5,353 nucleotides of DNA from NCBI GenBank assembly GCA_934418055.1, contig CAKRWX010000183.1:1-5353 (forward strand), given 5' to 3'. Source of the DNA: an uncultured Lachnospiraceae bacterium (GTDB lineage Bacteria; Bacillota; Clostridia; Lachnospirales; Lachnospiraceae). The position numbers were made by a program, and so were the translations under genes. The notes below the pieces were generated by a model, which did not search any database, was not told the origin of the DNA, and saw only the letters and a program-made list of their open reading frames with translations. Of this stretch, positions 1 through 5,353 are shown piece by piece; the first letter of the stretch is position 1, and every line of letters starts with the position of its first letter.

Positions 1-551
1 CCGCCGTCCCAGACGTGGCAGGTGTCTAAGCAGACGCCCATATGGTCAGATAATTCCACACGGTCCAGGATCTGGCGCAGTTCCTCGAAATTCCGGCCCA
101 CTTCACTGCCTTTTCCGGACATGGTCTCTAAGAGGACGGTGGTGTGCTGTTCTGGTTTTAAGATTTCATTTAACAGTTCTGAGATCTGTTCCACGCCGTT
201 TTCCACTCCCTGTCCCACATGGCTTCCCGGATGGAAATTGTAGCAGCAGCCGGGGGTGGATTCCAGACGGCTTAAGTCGTCCGCCATGGTCAGCCGGGCG
301 AATTCCCGGACAGACGGGTCGGCGGAGCAGGCATTCAGCGTATATGGCGCATGGGCCAGAATTTGCGAAATATCATGTTCTTTCGCGAAAGTCAGATAAG
401 CTTCAATATCTTTCGGGTCTAAGGCTTTCGCTTTGGAGCCTCGTGGATTTCTGGTAAAAAACTGGAAGGTATTGGCGTCAATGGAGACTGCAGTCTTTGC
501 CATGGCCAGATAACCTTTGGAGGAAGATAAGTGACAACCGATTCTAAGCAT
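1..551 (-). CDS. nfo: Endonuclease IV (AP endonuclease, base excision repair), 3' end missing
   Basis: Cytoplasmic metal-dependent endonuclease that cuts 5' of abasic sites in base excision repair. Reading the complement from the ATG at 551-549 gives 183 codons starting [14 protein letters not shown], with no stop before the window edge. The family is about 280 residues, so roughly 100 are missing. Recognition rests on the family motifs: LAHAPYTLN with His67, FHPGSH with His107, LETMSGKG with Glu142, and CLDTCH with Asp176 and His179. These match the E. coli metal ligands His69, His109, Glu145, Asp179 and His182; the remaining ligands lie beyond the edge. AAAGGAG at 563-557, five bases ahead of the ATG, supports the start. 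The gene is divergent from the lipoprotein-DUF1653-uvrC cluster and has its own promoter at 670-642. No frameshift or odd residue is seen. Family assignment is secure. Confidence 0.96.
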   Translation of the reverse strand, partial: MLRIGCHLSSSKGYLAMAKTAVSIDANTFQFFTRNPRGSKAKALDPKDIEAYLTFAKEHDISQILAHAPYTLNACSADPSVREFARLTMADDLSRLESTPGCCYNFHPGSHVGQGVENGVEQISELLNEILKPEQHTTVLLETMSGKGSEVGRNFEELRQILDRVELSDHMGVCLDTCHVWDG

Positions 552-621
552 AAAAACTCCTTTCGTTGGGCAGATATGGGTGACGGATCGCACGGTGTAA
601 ACACTCGAACGAAAATTGAGT

Positions 622-651
622 CTGGTACTTGCCCATGATTTAGTATATACT
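622..651 (+). promoter_or_regulatory. Possible weak promoter for the lipoprotein-DUF1653-uvrC cluster
   Basis: TATACT at 646-651 is a good -10 box, but the best-placed -35 is only CTGGTA (622-627, three of six matches, 18-base spacer). TTGAGT at 616-621 looks better but is 24 bases away, too far for a normal promoter. Transcription would begin near 658, so the mRNA would start after the in-frame ATG at 654, arguing that the real lipoprotein start is the one at 738. The -10 overlaps the nfo -10 on the other strand. Confidence 0.4.
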
Positions 652-670
652 GAATGGAAGAAGGTTTCAA
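642..670 (-). promoter_or_regulatory. Predicted sigma-A promoter for nfo
   Basis: On the complement, TTGAAA (670-665) and TATACT (647-642) are separated by exactly 17 bases, and each box matches the sigma-A consensus at five of six positions. Transcription would start near 635, giving a leader of about 84 bases before the nfo ATG. The -10 box is part of the palindrome AGTATATACT (642-651), so its mirror image also reads as a -10 on the plus strand. The call is from sequence pattern only. Confidence 0.72.
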
Positions 671-700
671 TTGCTATGATGGCGGGATACAAAATAGCAA
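671..700 (+). repeat. Inverted repeat in the leader of the lipoprotein gene
   Basis: TTGCTAT (671-677) and ATAGCAA (694-700) are perfect 7-base complements around a 16-base loop. The repeat lies in the predicted leader RNA and directly abuts the nfo -35 box (665-670). It could be an RNA hairpin or a protein-binding dyad. It is not followed by a T tract, so it is not an intrinsic terminator. No known riboswitch class was recognised in this leader. Confidence 0.4.
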
Positions 701-721
701 AGGTTTTACGAGCAGTAATGT

Positions 722-730
722 AAAGGGTGA
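722..730 (+). promoter_or_regulatory. Ribosome binding site that fixes the lipoprotein start at 738
   Basis: AAAGGGTGA lies about eight bases before the ATG at 738. The same frame is open back to an ATG at 654, but that ATG has no Shine-Dalgarno sequence, sits three bases after the predicted -10 box, and would put 28 polar residues in front of a signal peptide that begins naturally at MRKILG. Confidence 0.7.
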
Positions 731-737
731 AAACAAA

Positions 738-1985
738 ATGAGAAAAATCTTGGGAATTTTATTAGCAGGGGCGGTTTTCTTAAGTGGCTGTAAGCGGTAT
801 GAGCCCATCGGACAGGACGCGGAGACTCCGGCCCCTGTGGTGGTGCAGGAGGAAAGCGCAGAAAGTGAATCAGTGGAGACAGAACAGAAAATGGAAAGCA
901 CCACAACTACGGAACCCGTTGAGGTCACCACCGCTGCGGAACCGGAACCGCCTCAGAGACAGCCGGTAAAGGTAAAAGGGGTTTACCTTTCTGCCTATGT
1001 GGCAGGAAATGAAGAAAAAATGAAAGAGATCATCCAGAAGATCGATGAGACGGAGGTCAACGCGGTGGTGATCGATGTAAAGGACGACAATGGCCGGATC
1101 ACCTTTCCGATGGATCAGCCGTTGGTAGAAGAGATCGGGGCAGTAGAGTCCTTTATTCCGGACATCCAGGGATTAATGGATGCTTTAAAAGAACATAACA
1201 TTTACACCATCGCAAGGGTGGTGTCCTTCCGCGACCCGTATCTGGCAGAGAAAAAGCCGGAACTGGCCTTGAAGCTGGCGGATGGCAGCCTCTACCGGGA
1301 TAAGAAAGGCATGGCATGGGTCAATCCCTATAAGCAGGAAATGTGGGATTACCTGGTGGACGTGGGAATCCAGGCCCATCAGGCGGGCTTTGATGAGATC
1401 CAGTTTGACTATATCCGGTTTTCCACGGAAAAGGGAATTGGCGATGTGGTCTATGACGAGGCGGATGTAAGAGGACGGGACAAGAAAGACGTAATCACAG
1501 AATTTGTCCAGTACGCCAGTGAAAAACTAAAAGACGAAGGCGCTTTTGTGGCGGCAGATGTGTTTGGCGCGATCATGGGCGGCGGTATTGACTCCGACAC
1601 GGTTGGTCAGTCCTATGGGGATATGGCGAACCATCTGGATTACATTTGTCCGATGATCTATCCGTCCCATTACGGTGACGGCAATTTCGGCATCGAACAC
1701 CCAGATACTCAGCCTTATGACACCATTTTAGCGGCGCTGCAGTTATCCAAAGAAGATCTGTCCGGCTATGAGACAGAAGGACAGGACCAGGCGGTGGTAA
1801 GGCCGTGGCTTCAGGATTTTACTGCATCCTATCTGAAAAATTATATTAAATATGGCAACGACGAGATCCGTGCCCAGATCCAGGCGGTTTATGACGCTGG
1901 ATATGAGGAGTGGCTTTTGTGGAGCGCTGCCTGCAACTATCATTGGGAGGCATTACATGACGGAGAGAATTCCGAAACCAGGTGA
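738..1985 (+). CDS. Secreted lipoprotein with DUF4015 putative glycoside hydrolase domain
   Basis: A 415-residue predicted lipoprotein, anchored outside the membrane. Residues 1-17 form a short signal peptide (basic MRK, hydrophobic core) ending in the lipobox LSGC; Cys18 would be lipidated. Residues 19-77 are a Glu/Thr/Pro-rich, probably disordered stalk. From about 78 to the end lies a DUF4015 (PF13200) TIM-barrel-like domain related to glycoside hydrolases: KGVYLSAY (80-87), VIDVKDD (111-117), [12 protein letters not shown] (159-170), WVNPY (194-198), [12 protein letters not shown] (217-228), ADVFG (273-277), [12 protein letters not shown] (301-312) and [12 protein letters not shown] (390-401). 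The acidic residues in VIDVKDD and [10 protein letters not shown] are candidate active-site groups, by inference. Substrate is unknown; cell-wall or extracellular glycan is a guess. The last 29 bases overlap the next gene, which suggests translational coupling. The protein looks intact. Confidence 0.88.
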   Translation: MRKILGILLAGAVFLSGCKRYEPIGQDAETPAPVVVQEESAESESVETEQKMESTTTTEPVEVTTAAEPEPPQRQPVKVKGVYLSAYVAGNEEKMKEIIQKIDETEVNAVVIDVKDDNGRITFPMDQPLVEEIGAVESFIPDIQGLMDALKEHNIYTIARVVSFRDPYLAEKKPELALKLADGSLYRDKKGMAWVNPYKQEMWDYLVDVGIQAHQAGFDEIQFDYIRFSTEKGIGDVVYDEADVRGRDKKDVITEFVQYASEKLKDEGAFVAADVFGAIMGGGIDSDTVGQSYGDMANHLDYICPMIYPSHYGDGNFGIEHPDTQPYDTILAALQLSKEDLSGYETEGQDQAVVRPWLQDFTASYLKNYIKYGNDEIRAQIQAVYDAGYEEWLLWSAACNYHWEALHDGENSETR

Positions 1986-2571
1986 ATTTTACAGACATTT
2001 CAAAAATAAATTGTACCAGATCATCACGGTGGCGACCCATTCGGAGACCGGAGAAAAACTGGTGGTCTATCAGGCTCTTTATGGTGATTTTGGCGTGTAT
2101 GCAAGACCACTTTCCATGTTTGTCAGCGAAGTGGATCATGAGAAATACCCGGATGTGAAGCAGAAATACCGTTTCGAACGGGTAGAAATGAGTGGGGCGA
2201 ATGGACATAATGGAAGCAGTGAAGTTACAACAGGCCAGAATGTCCGGTCCAGTCAGTCAGAAGCAGACGGAACTGAATGTTCAGGAATGACAGAAGGTTC
2301 CCATGGAGAATCAGGTCCGGACTTGGCAGCAGCCGCTGCACCAGAACCAGAATTAAGCCCTCTGCTTCTCCCTTTTGTCGAGGCAGACAGCATCGACCAG
2401 CAGCTGGAACTTCTCATGGCCATGAACGGAAAGATCGGCCAGAGAGAACTTGACATCCTCTATGTGGCCTTAGACCTGCCACAGCGCGGCGGCAGTGTGG
2501 AAGATCAGATCCACGCCATCCGCCAGTATCTGGAGATGCAGAAACGCTTTGACGGAGGACGGTTACGGTAA
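1957..2571 (+). CDS. DUF1653 domain protein with a C-terminal extension, function unknown
   Basis: A 204-residue cytoplasmic protein with no signal peptide or membrane segment. Residues 5-76 match DUF1653 (PF07866): [35 protein letters not shown] and a closing YRFERV. The domain is small, widespread and without an assigned activity. Residues 79-135 are a Gly/Ser/Glu/Ala-rich linker with AAAAA, probably disordered. Residues 136-204 form a second, mostly helical module (LLLPFVEADSIDQQLELL, then a run ending KRFDGGRLR) that I recall in clostridial homologues but cannot name. The ATG at 1957 is chosen because GGGAGG (1945-1950) lies six bases before it. The frame is open upstream to 1852, but that stretch is the out-of-frame end of the lipoprotein gene. 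The overlap with that gene and the 3-base gap to uvrC indicate one operon. Confidence 0.82.
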   Translation: MTERIPKPGEFYRHFKNKLYQIITVATHSETGEKLVVYQALYGDFGVYARPLSMFVSEVDHEKYPDVKQKYRFERVEMSGANGHNGSSEVTTGQNVRSSQSEADGTECSGMTEGSHGESGPDLAAAAAPEPELSPLLLPFVEADSIDQQLELLMAMNGKIGQRELDILYVALDLPQRGGSVEDQIHAIRQYLEMQKRFDGGRLR

Positions 2572-2574
2572 GCT

Positions 2575-4434
2575 ATGACATTTAATATTGAAGAAGAATT
2601 AAAAAAACTTCCGGCCCAGCCAGGTGTCTACATCATGCACGACGCTACAGACCAGATCATCTATGTGGGAAAAGCCATCAGCTTGACTAACCGGGTACAC
2701 CAGTATTTCCAGAGCAGCCGCAATAAAACTGCCAAGATCCAGAAAATGGTGTCCAAGATTGCGTGGTTTGAGTACATTGTCACAGACTCCGAGCTGGAGG
2801 CCCTGGTGCTGGAGTGTAACCTGATCAAGGAGCACCAGCCCCGCTACAACACCATGTTGAAGGATGATAAAGCCTATCCTTACATCAAGGTGACTGTAAC
2901 AGAGGATTTCCCAAGGATCTTATTTGCCCGGACCATGAAAAAGGACAAGAATAAATATTTTGGCCCCTACACCAGCGCGGGAGCGGTGAAAGACACCATC
3001 GACCTGATCCACAAATTATATAAGATCCGCACCTGTAACCGGAATCTGCCCAAGGATATTGGCAAGGACCGCCCATGCTTAAACTACCATATCAAGCAGT
3101 GTGACGCCCCGTGCCAGGGCTACATTTCCAAGGAACAGTATGCGGAGTCCGTCAACCAGGCCCTGGAATTCTTAAATGGCCGCTATGACGGTGTGTTGAA
3201 GATGCTGGAGAAGAAAATGATGGACGCCTCCGACGCCATGGATTTTGAAAAGGCCATCGAGTACCGGGATCTGCTGGAAAATGTGAAAAAGGTAGCCCAG
3301 AAGCAGAAGATCACCAGCAGCAGTATGGAAGACCGGGATATCATTGCCATGGCAAAAGACGAGACCGACGCGGTGGTACAGGTGTTCTTCGTCCGGGAAG
3401 GCAAGTTGATCGGACGGGATCATTTCCATGTGACGGTAGGCGCGGATGAGGGACAGAAGGAGATTCTTACCAGCTTTGTGAAGCAGTTCTATTCCGGAAC
3501 GCCGTTTGTGCCGCGGGAGCTGTGGGTGCAGACGGAGCTGGATGACGCGGAGATCATCGCTTCCTGGTTGGAATTAAAGAGAGGCCAGAAGGTAAAACTG
3601 GTGGTGCCGCAGAAAGGCGAGAAAGAGCGTCTGGTGGAACTGGCAGAGAAGAATGCGAAACTGGTGCTGTCCCAGGATAAGGAAAAGATCAAGCGGGAAG
3701 AGCTCCGCACCATCGGCGCCATGAACCAGATCGGCGCGCTGATCGGACTGGAGCGGGTCCGCCGGGTGGAAGCTTACGATATTTCCAATACCAGCGGTAT
3801 GGAGTCCGTTGGTTCCATGATCGTCTACGAGGATGGAAAACCAAAGCGGAGCGATTACCGCAAGTTCAAGATCCAGACGGTGAAAGGCCCCAACGATTAC
3901 GCTTCCATGCGGGAGGTGCTGACCAGACGGTTCAGCCATGGTTTGGAAGAAGCCAGAACTTTGGAAGAGAAGGGAATGGATACATCCTTCGGCAGCTTTA
4001 CCCGCTTCCCGGATCTTTTAATGATGGACGGCGGCCGCGGACAGGTGAATATCGCCCTGGAGGTCTTAGATGAACTGGGGCTTGAGATCCCGGTCTGCGG
4101 TATGGTAAAGGATGATAACCACCGGACCAGAGGGTTATATTATAACAATGTGGAAGTGCCGATAGACAAACATTCCGAGGGCTTCCGCCTGATCACCAGG
4201 ATCCAGGACGAGGCCCATCGCTTTGCCATCGAGTACCACCGGAGCCTGCGGGCAAAAGGTCAGGTAAAGTCCATTCTGGACGATATTCCGGATATCGGAC
4301 CGGCCAGAAGAAAGGCGTTGATGCGCCAGTTCCAGTCTCTGGAAGCTGTTAAAGAGGCAACATTAGAAGAACTGATGGAAGTGCCAGGCATGAACCGAAA
4401 ATCAGCGGAGAGCGTGTATCAGTTTTTCCGTTAA
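2575..4434 (+). CDS. uvrC: UvrC, excinuclease ABC subunit C (nucleotide excision repair)
   Basis: Makes both incisions around a bulky DNA lesion after UvrA and UvrB load. All expected parts of the family (about 600 residues) are present in 619. The N-terminal GIY-YIG nuclease (12-95) has Tyr19, Tyr30, Arg40 and Glu80, for the 3' cut. Cys154, Cys168, Cys176 and Cys180 follow the spacing of the cysteines proposed to bind an iron-sulphur cluster in E. coli UvrC. A UVR motif at 203-238 binds UvrB. The RNase H-like domain carries Asp402, Asp441, Asp485 and His548, corresponding to E. coli Asp399, Asp438, Asp466 and His538, for the 5' cut. Two helix-hairpin-helix motifs lie near 571-585 and 599-617. 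GGAGGA (2554-2559) is 15 bases from the ATG, longer than usual, but the stop of the previous gene is only three bases away, so coupled translation is likely. Confidence 0.98.
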   Translation: MTFNIEEELKKLPAQPGVYIMHDATDQIIYVGKAISLTNRVHQYFQSSRNKTAKIQKMVSKIAWFEYIVTDSELEALVLECNLIKEHQPRYNTMLKDDKAYPYIKVTVTEDFPRILFARTMKKDKNKYFGPYTSAGAVKDTIDLIHKLYKIRTCNRNLPKDIGKDRPCLNYHIKQCDAPCQGYISKEQYAESVNQALEFLNGRYDGVLKMLEKKMMDASDAMDFEKAIEYRDLLENVKKVAQKQKITSSSMEDRDIIAMAKDETDAVVQVFFVREGKLIGRDHFHVTVGADEGQKEILTSFVKQFYSGTPFVPRELWVQTELDDAEIIASWLELKRGQKVKLVVPQKGEKERLVELAEKNAKLVLSQDKEKIKREELRTIGAMNQIGALIGLERVRRVEAYDISNTSGMESVGSMIVYEDGKPKRSDYRKFKIQTVKGPNDYASMREVLTRRFSHGLEEARTLEEKGMDTSFGSFTRFPDLLMMDGGRGQVNIALEVLDELGLEIPVCGMVKDDNHRTRGLYYNNVEVPIDKHSEGFRLITRIQDEAHRFAIEYHRSLRAKGQVKSILDDIPDIGPARRKALMRQFQSLEAVKEATLEELMEVPGMNRKSAESVYQFFR

Positions 4435-4513
4435 ATGCAGTTGTCAGTGCTGGTGTTTCCTGTTCATGCATTGCGCAGACATTATGGCAGCAAACGCAGG
4501 TGTAGGAATCTGA
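4435..4513. other. Gap after uvrC with no recognisable terminator
   Basis: This 79-base stretch holds no credible gene. The only pairing is AATGCA (4434-4439) with TGCATT (4467-4472) across a 27-base loop, with no T tract after it, and a weak TGCG/CGCA pair (4472-4475 and 4495-4498). Neither is a convincing intrinsic terminator, so transcripts from the uvrC cluster may read into hprK or end by another mechanism. Confidence 0.5.
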
Positions 4514-4542
4514 GTGACAATCGAACCAAACTGTGGTAGAAT
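4514..4542 (+). promoter_or_regulatory. Predicted extended -10 sigma-A promoter for hprK
   Basis: GTGACA (4514-4519) and TAGAAT (4537-4542) each match the sigma-A consensus at five of six positions, with the ideal 17-base spacer. TGG at 4534-4536 supplies the TGn extended -10 element. Transcription would start near 4549, leaving a leader of about 64 bases. This is the best promoter in the window and indicates hprK can be expressed independently of the uvrC cluster. Confidence 0.8.
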
Positions 4543-4559
4543 TGTAATAAAAAGTGTGA

Positions 4560-4585
4560 ACGATTGTTTTGAAAGGAATAATCGT
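4560..4585 (+). promoter_or_regulatory. Leader RNA hairpin with GAAA tetraloop upstream of hprK
   Basis: As RNA, 4560-4570 pairs fully with 4575-4585: eleven pairs, of which three are G-U wobbles, closed by the four-base loop GAAA (4571-4574), a GNRA tetraloop. It lies inside the predicted hprK leader and ends 13 bases before the Shine-Dalgarno AAGGAG (4599-4604). No T run follows, so it is not a terminator. Role unknown; mRNA stability or a binding site are possibilities. Confidence 0.45.
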
Positions 4586-4612
4586 CAGCAAATTTCATAA
4601 GGAGACGAACAT

Positions 4613-5353
4613 ATGTACGGGGTAACGATTCAGGAATTGATCGATAAAATGAAGATGAAAAATGTAACACCGGAGATTGATGTGGAGAAGATCGTTCTGA
4701 CACATCCGGATGTGAACCGTCCGGCGTTGCAGCTGGCTGGATTTTTTGATCATTTTGATAAGGACCGTGTCCAGATCATCGGTTATGTAGAGCAGGAATA
4801 CATTCGCCAGATGGCACCAGAGCGCAGACGGGAGATGTATGACAAGCTGTTGGCAGAGAAGATCCCTTGCCTGGTATACAGCCGTGGCCAGATGCCGGAT
4901 GAGGATATGCTGGAGCTGTGCAACCATTACGATGTACCATGTATGGTTTCCGACATGAGTACCTCCGATCTGATGGCAGAGGTCATCCGTTGGTTAAAAG
5001 TAAAACTGGCTCCATGCATCACCATTCATGGCGTATTAGTTGATGTATTTGGTGAAGGCGTGCTGATCATGGGTGAAAGCGGAATCGGTAAGAGTGAGGC
5101 GGCTCTGGAGCTGATCAAGCGTGGACACCGTCTGGTGACCGATGACGTTGTCGAGATCCGCAAAGTCAGCGATGAGACTCTGGTTGGTACGGCTCCGGAT
5201 ATTACCAAGCATTTCATTGAGCTTCGCGGTATCGGTATCATCGATGTGAAGACTCTGTTCGGTGTTGAGAGTGTAAAAGATACCCAGAATATTAACTTAG
5301 TGATTAAGCTGGAAGAGTGGGATAAGGATAAAGAATATGACCGTCTGGGACTG
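4613..5353 (+). CDS. hprK: HPr kinase/phosphorylase, 3' end missing
   Basis: Bifunctional cytoplasmic enzyme that phosphorylates HPr of the sugar phosphotransferase system on Ser46 using ATP or pyrophosphate, and removes the phosphate again; P-Ser-HPr drives catabolite repression through CcpA in Firmicutes. 247 codons are present of the usual 300-320. Residues 1-130 match the N-terminal HprK domain. The kinase domain starts around 131 with IHG (His139), Walker A GESGIGKS (154-161), TDDVVEI (177-182, with the catalytic aspartate in the Asp178/179 pair), and the family signature ELRGIGIIDV (203-212), where Glu203 probably helps bind magnesium. Arg244 lies in YDRLGL at the edge. AAGGAG (4599-4604), eight bases before the ATG, fixes the start. 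It follows uvrC on the same strand but has its own strong promoter. No defects are seen in the visible part. Confidence 0.97.
   Translation, partial: MYGVTIQELIDKMKMKNVTPEIDVEKIVLTHPDVNRPALQLAGFFDHFDKDRVQIIGYVEQEYIRQMAPERRREMYDKLLAEKIPCLVYSRGQMPDEDMLELCNHYDVPCMVSDMSTSDLMAEVIRWLKVKLAPCITIHGVLVDVFGEGVLIMGESGIGKSEAALELIKRGHRLVTDDVVEIRKVSDETLVGTAPDITKHFIELRGIGIIDVKTLFGVESVKDTQNINLVIKLEEWDKDKEYDRLGL

Noticed and set aside
579..607. Alternative nfo promoter: TTTACA and CATATC with 17 bases between on the minus strand
   Set aside because: The -10 matches only three of six; the TTGAAA/TATACT pair further upstream is clearly better.
605..620. Possible SOS box (CGAAC followed by ATTGA) in the nfo-lipoprotein gap
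   Set aside because: Only the first half-site fits; the second half matches GTTC at two of four positions, well below a usable LexA site.
654..737. In-frame upstream ATG that would extend the lipoprotein by 28 residues
   Set aside because: It has no ribosome site, lies three bases from the predicted -10 box, and would bury the signal peptide; the ATG at 738 has AAAGGGTGA at proper spacing and a normal lipobox signal.
1852..1956. Upstream ATG extension of the DUF1653 protein
   Set aside because: The 35 extra residues are the out-of-frame reading of the conserved lipoprotein 3' end; the ATG at 1957 has a strong ribosome site and begins where the DUF1653 homology begins.
1846..2208. Antisense open frame of 120 codons
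   Set aside because: It lies opposite two well-supported genes and its translation shows no domain or composition of a real protein; other antisense frames inside uvrC and the lipoprotein gene were dismissed for the same reason.
4434..4472. Terminator candidate after uvrC
   Set aside because: Six AT-rich pairs over a 27-base loop with no following T run do not make an intrinsic terminator.
4481..4505. Catabolite-responsive element upstream of hprK (around GCAAACGCAGG)
   Set aside because: The central CG and flanking dyad do not line up with the CcpA site consensus when checked base by base.
4482..4927. Minus-strand open frames across the hprK start
   Set aside because: They are complements of the hprK coding region and its promoter; the hprK frame is unmistakable by motif, and the antisense products resemble nothing.

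Overview
The window is ordinary chromosomal DNA from a low-to-mid GC Gram-positive bacterium, most likely a clostridial Firmicute of the Lachnospiraceae type. This rests on strong AGGAGG-like ribosome sites, sigma-A type promoters, a DUF4015 lipoprotein, a DUF1653 protein with a C-terminal extension, and uvrC lying directly upstream of hprK, an order I recall from that group. Genus cannot be read from the sequence.

Layout. Bases 1-551 hold the 5' two thirds of nfo (endonuclease IV, base excision repair) on the minus strand, running off the left edge. Bases 552-737 are a divergent control region: a good minus-strand promoter for nfo and a weaker plus-strand one share a palindromic -10 element (AGTATATACT). 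Rightward, 738-4434 is a tightly packed cluster that is probably one operon: a secreted DUF4015 glycoside-hydrolase-like lipoprotein (738-1985), a DUF1653 protein (1957-2571, overlapping by 29 bases) and uvrC (2575-4434, three bases further on). Bases 4435-4612 hold no gene; they carry a strong extended -10 promoter and a leader hairpin for hprK. hprK (4613 to the right edge) encodes HPr kinase/phosphorylase and is cut off at codon 247.

How they fit together. Nfo and UvrC are the nicking nucleases of base and nucleotide excision repair, and the shared divergent promoter could co-express both. HprK belongs to carbon catabolite control and appears independently promoted. The lipoprotein and the DUF1653 protein have no established link to repair. 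I see no mobile element, CRISPR array, tRNA, rRNA or defence system. The genes are intact housekeeping families, and no new biological system is evident. The points worth a second look are the bidirectional promoter, the hprK leader hairpin, and the two poorly characterised genes translationally linked ahead of uvrC.
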